Source: CAYLHF01 sp964383365
GTDB taxonomy: Bacteria > Bacteroidota > Rhodothermia > Rhodothermales > UBA10348
Length of the DNA stretch: 64,000 nucleotides
Assembly (NCBI GenBank): GCA_964383365.1
Contig: CAYLHF010000008.1
Location: 43,314-107,313, forward strand
Direction of reading: 5' to 3'
The notes beneath the pieces were generated by a model. That model did not search any database and was not told the DNA's origin. It worked only from the letters and a program-made list of their open reading frames with translations. A program made the position numbers and the translations under genes. Below, in pieces: positions 53,463 to 62,557 of this stretch (its first letter is position 1; every line of letters begins with the position of its first letter).

Positions 53463-55006
53463 TTAAAACTACACAGCGCGTAACGCTTCTATTGCTGGTC
53501 GCCCTTGTCGCGGCCCTGCCGCTTCCTGTCCGTGGCCAGGCCGATCTGGCGGCGCTCCGCACACATTTTGAGGACGCGCGTCAGAGCTGGGATATTCCCG
53601 GTTTTGCCGTCGCCATCGTAAAAGACGGAGCGGTCGTATACGAAGAAGGATTCGGAGTTCTCAAGGCCGGGAAGCCGGAGAAAGTAGACGAGAACTCGCT
53701 GTTTGCCATCGCATCCAACACCAAGGCCTTCATTTCCGCCTCCCTTGCATCGCTCGTGGATGAAGGGAAAATATCCTGGGATGACCCTGTCCGGAAATAC
53801 CTCCCCTACTTTACGCTCTATGACTCCTATGTGAGCGACCACGCCCGAATTCGAGACCTGTTGAGTCATCGACTGGGACTGGGCACGTTCAGTGGAGATG
53901 TCGTCTGGTACAAGAGTACCTACACGGCGGAAGAAGTGGTCCGTCGAGCACGCTTTCTCGAACCCGCATACGAATTCAGAGCCGGGTATGGATATTCCAA
54001 CGTTATGTTTGTCGCAGCCGGAGAAGTGATCCGAAAAGTAACTGGTATGCCGTGGAGCGATTACGTGAAGGAGCGATTTTTCGCACCCCTCCACATGAAT
54101 AGAACACAGACCACCACAGAGACGCTTCCCTCGCTCCCAAACGTCGCATCGCCACACAAGCGGATAGATGGAGAAAACACACCCATTCGCTGGGTCAACT
54201 GGGACAACATGGGCGCTGCCGGTGGGATCATTTCCAGCGTCCATGACATGGCCCGGTGGCTCAAGCTACAACTGAACCGTGGAATCAGCGGATCCGACAC
54301 CCTTTTCACGCCCCGATCACAGTCGGTGATGTGGCAACCCCATAATTCATTTCGCGTCTCCGAGTCGACTCGCGATTTCTACCCCGGTCGTAATTTTTCG
54401 GGGTATGGACTTGGCTGGGGAACGGCTGAATACAGGGGGCTTTTTCTCGCAACGCATTCGGGAGGATACGATGGAATGTACAGCCGGGTGGGCCTCGTCC
54501 CGGAGAAGGGTCTGGGTATCGTCGTGCTCACCAACGGTATGCAGAGTATTGGCACGTGGTTGATGTACGACATCATCGATGCGTATCTCGGTACCCCCAC
54601 CCGTGACTGGAGCGCCGAAGGACAGCGACGCGATGTCCAGGGTCGGGCCAATTTTCAGAAACGGATCGATGAGGAAAAGGCATTACGCCGCGCGGGTACA
54701 TCCCCACGGTTCACTGCAGAAGATTATGTAGGGACGTATAGCGACGAATTCTACGGAGATATCCAGATTTCCTCGTCCGGTGGTGATCTTCGCATCGAAT
54801 TCCCGAAGGCACCTCATCTGAGTGCCACGCTGAGACAGTGGCAATATGATACCTATGAACTACTCTGGGATGAAGTCCATGCCTGGTTCTCATTCGGGAC
54901 GGTCCAGTTTACAATCGACAATCTGGGACGCGTCGATGGCCTCCGATTTGACGTCCCGAACAACGACATCTTCTTTGAAGAAATACACCCGATAAAAGTA
55001 CGCTGA
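53459..55006 (+). CDS. Secreted class C beta-lactamase/serine hydrolase family protein
   Basis: 515 residues with a signal peptide (about 1-26, ending VRGQA). The beta-lactamase domain (about 30-375) has the SxxK motif S86-N-T-K89 and a YSN motif (YGYSN, ~182-184); a third His-containing motif (HSGGYDG, ~337) matches the class C-like family that includes esterases and D-amino-acid peptidases. A C-terminal beta domain of the DUF3471 type (about 415-515) is typical of family members that are not classical AmpC enzymes. Substrate is unknown. The start overlaps ruvB by 4 bp. Confidence 0.85.
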   Translation: MIKTTQRVTLLLLVALVAALPLPVRGQADLAALRTHFEDARQSWDIPGFAVAIVKDGAVVYEEGFGVLKAGKPEKVDENSLFAIASNTKAFISASLASLVDEGKISWDDPVRKYLPYFTLYDSYVSDHARIRDLLSHRLGLGTFSGDVVWYKSTYTAEEVVRRARFLEPAYEFRAGYGYSNVMFVAAGEVIRKVTGMPWSDYVKERFFAPLHMNRTQTTTETLPSLPNVASPHKRIDGENTPIRWVNWDNMGAAGGIISSVHDMARWLKLQLNRGISGSDTLFTPRSQSVMWQPHNSFRVSESTRDFYPGRNFSGYGLGWGTAEYRGLFLATHSGGYDGMYSRVGLVPEKGLGIVVLTNGMQSIGTWLMYDIIDAYLGTPTRDWSAEGQRRDVQGRANFQKRIDEEKALRRAGTSPRFTAEDYVGTYSDEFYGDIQISSSGGDLRIEFPKAPHLSATLRQWQYDTYELLWDEVHAWFSFGTVQFTIDNLGRVDGLRFDVPNNDIFFEEIHPIKVR

Positions 55007-55014
55007 CAGGCACA

Positions 55015-55045
55015 GAAGGGCGGTACCCCTCTACACCCGCCCTTC
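55015..55045. terminator. GC-rich hairpin without U-tract
   Basis: Perfect 9-bp stem GAAGGGCGG (55015-55023) / CCGCCCTTC (55037-55045) with a 13-nt loop, 8 bp after the hydrolase stop and upstream of the sigma-operon promoter. No T-run follows. It probably ends or stabilises the ruvB-hydrolase transcript. Confidence 0.6.
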
Positions 55046-55139
55046 CGATCGCTCGTCCTGACCGCAACCGGGAGCCCCACACCGGAACGAGATATCCGCA
55101 TAATGTGCCAAAATGGCAGTCACTGGCGATGGTTTTCGC

Positions 55140-55168
55140 TTTACAAGACCCACTCTGGACGGTATACT
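55140..55168 (+). promoter_or_regulatory. Promoter of the sigma/anti-sigma/CHAT operon
   Basis: TTTACA (55140-55145) and TATACT (55163-55168) are separated by 17 bp. The predicted leader to the ATG at 55192 is about 17 nt. This is a sigma70-like match, so basal expression may come from the housekeeping sigma factor; whether the operon's own sigma also uses it cannot be told. Confidence 0.5.
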
Positions 55169-55191
55169 GATCCGCGGAACGTGCCGACAGA

Positions 55192-55986
55192 ATGGGGAGA
55201 ATCAGGCTGAATCGACCGGAAGAAATATCTGTACTGACGCGGTTGCTCGATACACCGGTTGATCGACATGGATCATGGGTTACGTTCCTTCAGCAGTACT
55301 CACGACTGTTGATTAAAATCATCAGGCAGTTCGAGAAGGACCATGACGCGATCATGGAGAAGTATGTGTTCGTCTGCTCGCGTTTGGTCGATGATGATTT
55401 TTCGCTACTGCGCAAATTCAAGCCCGGACCGGCTCGCTTTACCACCTGGCTCGTCGTAGTGGTCCGAAATCTGTGCATTGAGGAGCATCGAAATACGGTT
55501 GGAAGATTTCGGTACCCGGCGTTACTTAAAGGGGCTTCAGAAATGGAACGTAAGGTGTACGCCCTCCGCTTCTGGAAAGGTTATTCCAACCATGAAATCG
55601 TTGAAATGCTGACAGCAGACGGAGTGGCATCGCTCGCGTCGGTACAGGCCGCTCTCGACCGCCTCGAAACCATGGACCTCCGACCGTCCAAGACGTGGGA
55701 GAGGCATCGTCTGCAGCATGTACATCTAAAGGACGAGTTTTATTCGACAGATCGGGATGAAACGCTGGTAGCATTCGAGAATCTGGATGAAATTGAACAC
55801 CTGATCTCCAGTCTGTCCGACGAAGAACGAACCGTCGTGCGATTACGGTACTGGGGAGAGCTCACGGCGCGGGACATATCGACCGTGACCGCTCTTCCGC
55901 AGCGTCGTGTCTACTCGGTTCTGACGTCGGCAATTAATCAACTGAAAAACCGGCACCGGATAGAAGCGCGTAAAACGGCCTCGTGA
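55192..55986 (+). CDS. Sigma-70 family (ECF-like) RNA polymerase sigma factor with two helix-turn-helix modules
   Basis: 264 residues. Sigma region 2 lies at about 25-103 (WVTFLQQYSRLLIKIIRQFE; FTTWLVVVVRNLCIEEHR). A first region-4-like helix-turn-helix follows at about 117-165 (MERKVYALRFWKGYSNHEIVEML), and a second, more typical one at about 205-258 (LSDEERTVVRLRYWGELTARDISTVTALPQRRVYSVL). The extra module makes it longer than standard ECF factors (~190). The anti-sigma factor starts 21 bp downstream and the CHAT protease overlaps that gene, so regulation by a proteolysed anti-sigma is likely. Target genes are unknown. Confidence 0.8.
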   Translation: MGRIRLNRPEEISVLTRLLDTPVDRHGSWVTFLQQYSRLLIKIIRQFEKDHDAIMEKYVFVCSRLVDDDFSLLRKFKPGPARFTTWLVVVVRNLCIEEHRNTVGRFRYPALLKGASEMERKVYALRFWKGYSNHEIVEMLTADGVASLASVQAALDRLETMDLRPSKTWERHRLQHVHLKDEFYSTDRDETLVAFENLDEIEHLISSLSDEERTVVRLRYWGELTARDISTVTALPQRRVYSVLTSAINQLKNRHRIEARKTAS

Positions 55987-56007
55987 TGACCATGTCCTAT
56001 CCATAAG

Positions 56008-56775
56008 ATGCAGTCCCTCTCTTCATATCACCATCCTGTTGATCCTCAGACGTCCGAGTCTGACTCAATCAGATCTTGCCCAGGCGAATCCCGCCCGGCC
56101 GGGCGTCACCTCTCTGAGACAGACATCGCCCGCTATGTTGACAATACGGTCGACTCACTGGATCGAACCGTGATTCACGCGCACCTGGCAGGCTGTTCAG
56201 TGTGTGCCCGAACTATCGGTGATGTGATCCGGTCGACCCGCGATCTCAGGATGATTACAGAGAACAGGGCACCCTCCGAAGGTCGAACGGAGATGGTTTC
56301 CCCGGATTCGGAGATACGAAAGAAAGTCGAGTCCCTGGTTTTGAAACCCGAACACGCTTTCGACCGGACGACCAGACGGCGACGAATGATCCGGGCGTTG
56401 AGAATCGGTATTCCGGTAGCTGCTGTAGCATTCTTCTGGATTTTTCGACTTACGGGCTCCGATCCTGTCTCCCGCTTCAGATCCTCCGACACCCCTCGTT
56501 CGATTCATCTCACCCTGCCACGCGACGGCTCCATACTGGGAGATAAAGACTGGCGATTCGAAGTCGAAGAAATCGAAGATGCCCTGGCCTACCGATTCAC
56601 AATTTCGACCCTGTCGGGTGATCTCACGTACCGCGACGAACGTGCCGCTCCGGCCGTGACCGTCCCGGACTCAATCCCCCGTACACCGGGTCGGTATGCA
56701 TGGACGGTCGACGTAGTGCTAAAGGACGGTCGCGTGCTGAAATCCGACATGGGCACATTTGTTGCCAATCGATGA
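56008..56775 (+). CDS. Transmembrane anti-sigma factor with zinc-finger domain and exported beta domain
   Basis: 255 residues. A zinc anti-sigma motif H59-LAG-C63-SV-C66 sits in a short cytosolic N-terminal domain (about 34-80). One transmembrane helix is at about 131-148 (LRIGIPVAAVAFFWIF). The C-terminal ~85 residues form a fibronectin-like beta domain outside the cytosol (WRFEVEEIEDALAYRFTIS). It should hold the upstream sigma factor at the membrane. Its stop overlaps the TPR-CHAT start by 4 bp. A cysteine-less relative with the same layout is at 26929-27570. Confidence 0.8.
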   Translation: MQSLSSYHHPVDPQTSESDSIRSCPGESRPAGRHLSETDIARYVDNTVDSLDRTVIHAHLAGCSVCARTIGDVIRSTRDLRMITENRAPSEGRTEMVSPDSEIRKKVESLVLKPEHAFDRTTRRRRMIRALRIGIPVAAVAFFWIFRLTGSDPVSRFRSSDTPRSIHLTLPRDGSILGDKDWRFEVEEIEDALAYRFTISTLSGDLTYRDERAAPAVTVPDSIPRTPGRYAWTVDVVLKDGRVLKSDMGTFVANR

Positions 56776-59435
56776 CCAGGTACATTCCGGTCTTCCTCCT
56801 GCTCATACTCGGATCCTGTCGTTCAGAGGCTCCGCACAGACCATTGTTGTCAGATGCCGAACGGCTGTTTGACACCGGTCGAATGGCAGAGGCACTCACC
56901 GTTCTCGACGCGCTGGATCTGTCCGTTCCCGTAGCCCTGTTGAGAGCGCATACGCTCTTTTTTACCGCTCCTGCTGATTCTGCGTACCGCGCAGCGGACC
57001 GAATCGCTGCGCGTCTGGAACGTGCCATTTCCGACGGCGATTCGACCTCCCTCACGCTCGTTCATCTGGGAAGAGCGCTGCACATCAAGGGGCTCGCCCG
57101 ATTCAATACGGGCAACCTCCGGCTCGCTGATCAACTACAACAACAGAGTCTCGGACTGGCGCGGAAGGCAGGTGACGAGCGGCTGCAGGCCGACGCTCTC
57201 CGCCAACTGGGAGTCCTCGAATGGTATCGCGGACGAGTCGATTCGGCCGAAAAAAACTTTTACAATCCGGCTCTGGAACTGTATCGACGCCTCGGTGATC
57301 GGGCTGGAGAAGCCACAACCCTGAGTGACATCGGCCTCCTTGCGTGGCAGAAGAAGGATTGGACGACGCATACAGATTATCAGATGCGCGCCCTGGCTAT
57401 CCGAAAGGAAATCGACGATTGGGTTGGTCTGGCCGACTCGTACAATTTTCTGTCTTCCATCCCGAGAACGCTGGGTGCTGCGAATCTTCCGTTTGAACTG
57501 GAATACCTGAAACGAAGTCTCGATCTGAGTGCTCGTGCAGGCTACGCATGGGGTGAGAATCTGGCTCGACAGGCGCTCAGAACTCTCCTGACACGCCATT
57601 TCACAAATTGGGGAGTCTCTGATGATACGACTCTCACAATTGTTCGAGACGGCAACAAGGAATTTGAGATCATCAATTTGATGATACGCGCATCGGCCGA
57701 TCTGGCTGCAAAGAATTGGACCGGCGCTCGAAAAGTCCTTGACCGGGTCATCCGTATGGCGGACGAGGGGGACTTCCTGAACTTTCGCGTTCACTCCCGA
57801 TTGCTGCTTTCTGAATACTACGCCCGATCCGGGCGTGTGACGGACGCCGAACTCGTGCTCGATCAGATGTCCGGTCTGCTATCCGCCTACGCCGTGCCAA
57901 ACGTCTCGGTCGCCGTTAGAGCGCGCATCGCAGAACTGAGGTTTCGGAGAACCGGTGACAGGACGTCCCGCCGGCTGTTGGACTCGCTGACAATCGCCTC
58001 TGACCGAATCTATTTGAGCTTCATGAACGGTTCTTCAGGTGGCATCGCACTCGCGGACGAGATGGTCGAAGCGTACCGGCTCCGCCGGATGATCTACGGG
58101 TCCACCATCTCGGCAGTTGAGTCCGACGAAGCCATTAACCCATCGGATCGAGATCGGGAGATCCTGCTGCTGATGGACCGGGAACGCCTGCTTCCTCTGT
58201 GGGCGACGTCGGCCGGATGGGACGACGACAATCCGCTCGCTATTCGCATCCGAAAACTGGTTGAAACTGCCGATTATTCGAATCGGCGTATGGACCGGCT
58301 TCTCGTCACTATCGGTGAAATGCAGCAGACGCTCTCAGAACGCGAGCATTCTATTACATCAGCCATGCAGCGGCTCGGCTATCCCCGGGCATTGCCTACG
58401 GATTCGCTCGCCCGCCTATTGGAACCAGCGGAGGCATATGTTTCTTATCGACTGGTCCGAAACAGGCTCTATATCGGTGTCATACGCCGCGATACGACGG
58501 TTGTCCTCTCGAAGTCTGTGTCCAGAAGCAAACTGATCTGGCTCACCGGACTCCTCCACGCAGCATTCCTTCGTGCAAAAAAGAAGCCGTTCGACCCAAG
58601 CTGGAGAACTCCAGCCAACACCCTGTTTCAGGAATTGTGGGAACCGCTCCGAGAGGCGAATCTGATTCACACCGGGGATCATGTGATCGTCGCGCCCGAT
58701 TACCAACTTTATGGAATCCCGATTCATGCACTTTCATCGGGGACGGCCACGGGTTCGGCGCTCGTGATCGATTCTGTTGACGTGTCGTATGCGACCTCAT
58801 TGACGAGGCTCATGGCCGTGCGGTCTGACCATCGCAACGGGTCAGACAGAATTGAGGTGTTTGCCCCGCAGTCGAAACAGCTTCCCTTCACGGCCAAGGA
58901 GACGGCCTCCATCGCTGCGCTAGGGGGAGACAGAGTACGGGCCTATGTGGACGGTGAGGCCACCGGCCATCGAGTCATGGATGGCTTCCGGAATGCGTCG
59001 ATCGTTCATCTGGCCGCACATGGCCATATAAACACGAGCTTTCCGTTATTTTCCCGATTTGAACTCGCTGATGGATCGGTTTATCTCCGGGATCTTGTGG
59101 GCGCGTCGGTCGACGCAAACCTGATCGTGCTGAGCGCCTGTGAATCAGGTGTGGGATTGAACTGGAGTGGGGACGAATCGACGAGTGAGGGACTGATCAG
59201 CTTTCCGAGAGTATTTCTGGAAGCCGGGGCAGAGGGAGTCATCTCGTCGCTCTGGCCGGTCGAGGATGCTGCCACGGCGAGACTCATGGAGGCCTTCTAC
59301 GAGACCGGATCGCTTAGCCGAGCGATGAGACGCTACCGGGACCGGGCCCTCGAGCGGGGAGAGTCAATTCATCCTCTTTTCTGGGCCGGGTTTAAGCTCA
59401 CGGGCGTCCTACGCCCATCGGTCGTTACCGAATAA
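56772..59435 (+). CDS. TPR-CHAT caspase-like protease, lipoprotein
   Basis: 887 residues from ATG 56772, which overlaps the anti-sigma stop (ATGA) and opens a lipoprotein signal peptide with lipobox LILGSC. TPR-type repeats fill about 30-400 (LSDAERLFDTGRMAEALTVLDAL; ADALRQLGVLEWYRGRVDSAEK; EATTLSDIGLLAWQKKDW). A helical spacer follows. The CHAT peptidase domain occupies about 570-880, with catalytic H750 in HLAAHGH and C790 in LSACESG. It is probably exported and tethered to a membrane facing the periplasm, where it could cut the exported domain of the anti-sigma factor encoded next door. The substrate is inferred from position only. Confidence 0.83.
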   Translation: MTRYIPVFLLLILGSCRSEAPHRPLLSDAERLFDTGRMAEALTVLDALDLSVPVALLRAHTLFFTAPADSAYRAADRIAARLERAISDGDSTSLTLVHLGRALHIKGLARFNTGNLRLADQLQQQSLGLARKAGDERLQADALRQLGVLEWYRGRVDSAEKNFYNPALELYRRLGDRAGEATTLSDIGLLAWQKKDWTTHTDYQMRALAIRKEIDDWVGLADSYNFLSSIPRTLGAANLPFELEYLKRSLDLSARAGYAWGENLARQALRTLLTRHFTNWGVSDDTTLTIVRDGNKEFEIINLMIRASADLAAKNWTGARKVLDRVIRMADEGDFLNFRVHSRLLLSEYYARSGRVTDAELVLDQMSGLLSAYAVPNVSVAVRARIAELRFRRTGDRTSRRLLDSLTIASDRIYLSFMNGSSGGIALADEMVEAYRLRRMIYGSTISAVESDEAINPSDRDREILLLMDRERLLPLWATSAGWDDDNPLAIRIRKLVETADYSNRRMDRLLVTIGEMQQTLSEREHSITSAMQRLGYPRALPTDSLARLLEPAEAYVSYRLVRNRLYIGVIRRDTTVVLSKSVSRSKLIWLTGLLHAAFLRAKKKPFDPSWRTPANTLFQELWEPLREANLIHTGDHVIVAPDYQLYGIPIHALSSGTATGSALVIDSVDVSYATSLTRLMAVRSDHRNGSDRIEVFAPQSKQLPFTAKETASIAALGGDRVRAYVDGEATGHRVMDGFRNASIVHLAAHGHINTSFPLFSRFELADGSVYLRDLVGASVDANLIVLSACESGVGLNWSGDESTSEGLISFPRVFLEAGAEGVISSLWPVEDAATARLMEAFYETGSLSRAMRRYRDRALERGESIHPLFWAGFKLTGVLRPSVVTE

Positions 59436-59490
59436 TCAACGATCCGCATCGTTCCCTGGCACATCGACCAGAGGGATCAATTATGCATTG

Positions 59491-59520
59491 GGCCTGGGAT
59501 TGATTGATCAATCCCAGGCC
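59491..59520. terminator. Long hairpin without U-tract after the CHAT gene
   Basis: Perfect 14-bp stem GGCCTGGGATTGAT (59491-59504) / ATCAATCCCAGGCC (59507-59520) around a two-base centre, so the real loop is about six nucleotides. It lies between convergent genes, 55 bp after the CHAT stop. There is no T-run on either side. It is probably a bidirectional terminator. Confidence 0.65.
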
Positions 59521-59601
59521 CGAGGTCCGTCCACGCATCTCAGGTGAAGCGTCCCCTCCGCAAAACCGCGCAATGACGAAGGGCGACGCAACACATGAGT
59601 T

Positions 59602-60093
59602 TTACCACACCTTACAGCCGACCGGTGGGGAGTTTTTTCCAACGTCCATCCCTGCGTTCTTCCAGGTCCCGCTTATTTTTCGGGCCCGTTGGACCTTTAT
59701 GCAATCGGAATAGCGTCCGTACATGAACACGCGCACTCGCAGGTTCGTATTTGATTTCGGCTTTACCTCAAAGTAGGGCCGCTTGCTGTTTTTGCTCTTG
59801 AGTTGTCTCGTATACAGGTCGGAATCGGCTTTCGTACCGTTTCCATTGGTTTCATTGTACCCCAGTTGACCCAACTTCAGTCCCTTCAGATATTTCGCGT
59901 CGTTCCCGCCGCCGAAAGCTGCGGCTTTTCCCTTCCAGCTGATGGCGTCCGAGGCCATTCTCAAGCCTTCCGCCGTTATGTTTTCGTAGAGTGCCTTTTC
60001 CTGATTCTCGCCGAACATAAGCGTTCCGGCTGCGACAGCCACGGTGACCAGGAGAATTCCGACACCGAGTATGAGAAGTTGCTGCTGACCCAT
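59602..60093 (-). CDS. Pilin-like secreted protein, paralogue A
   Basis: 163 residues. Begins MGQQQ followed by a 20-residue hydrophobic helix (LLILGVGILLVTVAVAAGTLMF) and an amphipathic continuation, like the N-terminal spine of type IV pilin-type proteins, though no prepilin leader of the usual K/R-G/A-F type is seen. Shared with paralogue B (62558-63130): A-x-D-A-I-x-W-K, then AFGGG, LGYN, and two C-terminal cysteines (SDC and GCKVW) that could form the pilin-type disulfide loop. Function is unknown. The upstream region carries the 19-bp palindromic motif. Confidence 0.65.
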   Translation of the reverse strand: MGQQQLLILGVGILLVTVAVAAGTLMFGENQEKALYENITAEGLRMASDAISWKGKAAAFGGGNDAKYLKGLKLGQLGYNETNGNGTKADSDLYTRQLKSKNSKRPYFEVKPKSNTNLRVRVFMYGRYSDCIKVQRARKISGTWKNAGMDVGKNSPPVGCKVW

Positions 60094-60184
60094 TGTTTCT
60101 TCACGTTAATTGCAATGTCAAAGGAACAGGGTCTTGTTCTTGCATCGGTCTTGGATTGCGGTTGATAATCGACGCTCCTGGAAA

Positions 60185-60203
60185 TGCGTAGAACTACGTA
60201 GTT
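60185..60203 (-). promoter_or_regulatory. 19-bp motif with palindromic core, upstream of pilin-like gene A
   Basis: TGCGTAGAACTACGTAGTT, containing the perfect 12-bp palindrome AACTACGTAGTT. It lies 92 bp upstream of the gene A start codon. The identical 19 bp lies 89 bp upstream of gene B (63219-63237). A dimeric regulator, for example of the LuxR/NarL type, is a reasonable candidate binder. The same motif also lies 64 bp upstream of the divergent oxidoreductase gene. Confidence 0.65.
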
Positions 60204-60266
60204 GGGACGCAGATAATTCGAACGCTCGAGACGACTATCCTCTTGTAGATACACCCGACATCCTGT

Positions 60267-62543
60267 ATGCTTGAGACGGGTAGTAACCTTTTTTTCTCTC
60301 TCGGCATGCAAATACCAAAGAATGGCGGTGGATGGCATTCGATCGGTTACACGATTCACAAGGTACGCGAGGCACATGGAACGCGTCGGCTGTGGAACGC
60401 CCTTCGTAGCCGGAACACGTGCAAGACATGCGCTCTCGGAATGGGCGGACAACGAGGCGGAATGGTCAATGAGATCGGTCATTTCCCCGAGGTCTGTAAG
60501 AAGAGTATCCAGGCGATGGTTGCCGACATGCAGCCGGCCATACCCTCTGAGTTCTGGAGTGAATGGCCTGTCGCTCGGCTGAAACGTCTCTCGCCGAGAG
60601 AATTGGAGATGTGCGGTAGGCTGTCGGAGCCGGTTCGTTATTCCGAACGTACCGGTCGGTACGAGCCCATCTCGTGGGAAGCGGCTCTTAATGCAATCGC
60701 TGTCAAACTCAGGAGGCTCGATCCCGACGAGTCGTTCTGGTATTTCTCCGGCCGAAGCAGTAACGAAGCCGGATTCCTTCTACAACTCTTCGCCCGACTC
60801 TACGGGACCAACAACGTCAATAACTGCAGCTACTACTGCCATCAGGCCAGCGGTGTCGGACTCTCGAGTTCGATAGGATCAGGAACGGCCACGATTACCC
60901 TCGAAGACCTGAACAAAACCGACCTGATATTCGTCATCGGAGCCAATCCTGCAAGCAATCATCCGCGTCTGATGCGATCGCTCATGACCATCCGTCGTCG
61001 GGGCGGAAAGGTCATCGTGATCAATCCCATCCGGGAAGTAGGTCTTGAATCATTCCGCATTCCCTCCGACGCGCGAAGCCTCTTGCTCCGTAGCGACATA
61101 GCCACAGACTACATCCAACCTCACATCGGTGGTGATCTGGCTCTTCTTACAGGTTTGGCAAAAAGAGTGGTCGAACTGGGCGGACACGACGTGGATTTCC
61201 TGTCGGATCACTGCAACGGATCGACGGACTACCTGAGCCACCTGCAGGGGCAGGATTGGAAAACGATCGCCGATCGAGCCGGAGTTTCTCGAGAGCAAAT
61301 AGACCGGGTGGCACGGACCTACGTGGAGAGCGAGCACGTGGTGTTCAGCTGGGCGATGGGGATCACACACCATATGCACGGAACCGAGAACGTTCAGTCC
61401 ATTGCAAACCTGGCGCTTCTAAGGGGAATGGTCGGCAAACCCGGAGCAGGTCTCATGCCCATCAGAGGGCACTCCAATGTTCAGGGCATGGGGTCGGTTG
61501 GTGTCACGCCGAGACTGAAAGATGCGATCTTCCACGGCCTGTCGACCCGGTTCGGCCTGACCCTACCGACCGGAAACGGACTGGACACGATGGCCTGCAT
61601 GGAAGCGGCGTCAGAGGGACGACTAAAATTCGGTTTCTGCCTCGGCGGAAATTTGTATGGCTCCAATCCCGATTCCACATTCGCGGCCCGGGCACTCTCG
61701 ACATTGGATCAGCTCGTCTTCCTGAGTACGACGCTGAATACCGGGCATACGACGGGATTGCCCGACGGTACGATCATTCTTCCGGTGAAAGCTCGCGACG
61801 AGGAGAACCAGTCGACAACGCAGGAATCGATGTTCAACTATGTCAGGCTCAGTGACGGCGGGCCCTCTCGAATAGACGGCACCAGAAGCGAAATCGACAT
61901 CATCGCGGATCTGGCGAGACGCGTCCTTGGTACGATCGCCCTCGAACCAAAGGAAGAATCGGCCGATCACGCGGACGGGATACTGCCCACGTGGGAAGTG
62001 CTGGGGACGACACGAGGAATCAGGCAGATGATCGCCCAGGTCGTTCCGGGATACCGTAAGATTGCAGCAATAGGTGAGACCGGAGAGGAGTTTCAGATTG
62101 ATGGCCGAACATTTCATCACCCTCAATTCAACACTCCGGATGGTCGGGCCAGACTACAGACGCACGATCTGGCCGTGACGGAGAAACCCGACGCAACTTC
62201 CCGGCAACCGACCTTCAGACTCATGACGATCCGAAGCGAAGGCCAATTTAATACCGTCGTCTACGAGGAAGAAGATGTCTACCGCGGCATCAAGAGTAGA
62301 GACGTCGTCCTGGCCCACTCCAAAGATCTGAGTCGCCTGTCACTCACGTCCGGAGATCGGTGCACGATCTCGGGGCCGGGGGGCTCCATGACCGGGATCA
62401 GAATCTGTTCTTTCGACCGTATTCGTCCAGGAAACGTGGCTATGTATTTCCCCGAAGCAAATGTCCTCCTGGATCACCGCGTGGATCCGATGAGTCGCAC
62501 CCCTGCCTTTCGTGGCGTTCGGGTCAGACTGGCATCGGAGTAG
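60267..62543 (+). CDS. FdhF/YdeP-family molybdopterin oxidoreductase
   Basis: 758 residues. The N-terminal CKTCALGMGGQRGGMVNE segment (about 51-68) is the YdeP/FdhF-family signature, with further cysteine in VCKKS. The molybdopterin domains follow: GRSSNEAGFLLQLFARLYGTNNVNNCSYYCHQASGVGL (the CH pair at ~192 is at the molybdenum-ligand position), VIGANPASNHPRLM, and RGHSNVQGMGSVGVTP. The C-terminal MGD-binding domain ends near 750. No signal peptide, FdhD, electron-transfer subunit or hydrogenase gene is adjacent. The related E. coli protein is linked to acid resistance. True formate oxidation is not shown. Flanked by the pilin-like paralogues. Confidence 0.85.
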   Translation: MLETGSNLFFSLGMQIPKNGGGWHSIGYTIHKVREAHGTRRLWNALRSRNTCKTCALGMGGQRGGMVNEIGHFPEVCKKSIQAMVADMQPAIPSEFWSEWPVARLKRLSPRELEMCGRLSEPVRYSERTGRYEPISWEAALNAIAVKLRRLDPDESFWYFSGRSSNEAGFLLQLFARLYGTNNVNNCSYYCHQASGVGLSSSIGSGTATITLEDLNKTDLIFVIGANPASNHPRLMRSLMTIRRRGGKVIVINPIREVGLESFRIPSDARSLLLRSDIATDYIQPHIGGDLALLTGLAKRVVELGGHDVDFLSDHCNGSTDYLSHLQGQDWKTIADRAGVSREQIDRVARTYVESEHVVFSWAMGITHHMHGTENVQSIANLALLRGMVGKPGAGLMPIRGHSNVQGMGSVGVTPRLKDAIFHGLSTRFGLTLPTGNGLDTMACMEAASEGRLKFGFCLGGNLYGSNPDSTFAARALSTLDQLVFLSTTLNTGHTTGLPDGTIILPVKARDEENQSTTQESMFNYVRLSDGGPSRIDGTRSEIDIIADLARRVLGTIALEPKEESADHADGILPTWEVLGTTRGIRQMIAQVVPGYRKIAAIGETGEEFQIDGRTFHHPQFNTPDGRARLQTHDLAVTEKPDATSRQPTFRLMTIRSEGQFNTVVYEEEDVYRGIKSRDVVLAHSKDLSRLSLTSGDRCTISGPGGSMTGIRICSFDRIRPGNVAMYFPEANVLLDHRVDPMSRTPAFRGVRVRLASE

Positions 62544-62557
62544 ACGGTTCGATGTGC

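Noticed and set aside
60267..62543. Formate hydrogenlyase or respiratory formate dehydrogenase operon
   Set aside because: Only a single YdeP/FdhF-type subunit is present, with no iron-sulfur subunit, cytochrome, hydrogenase or FdhD gene beside it.
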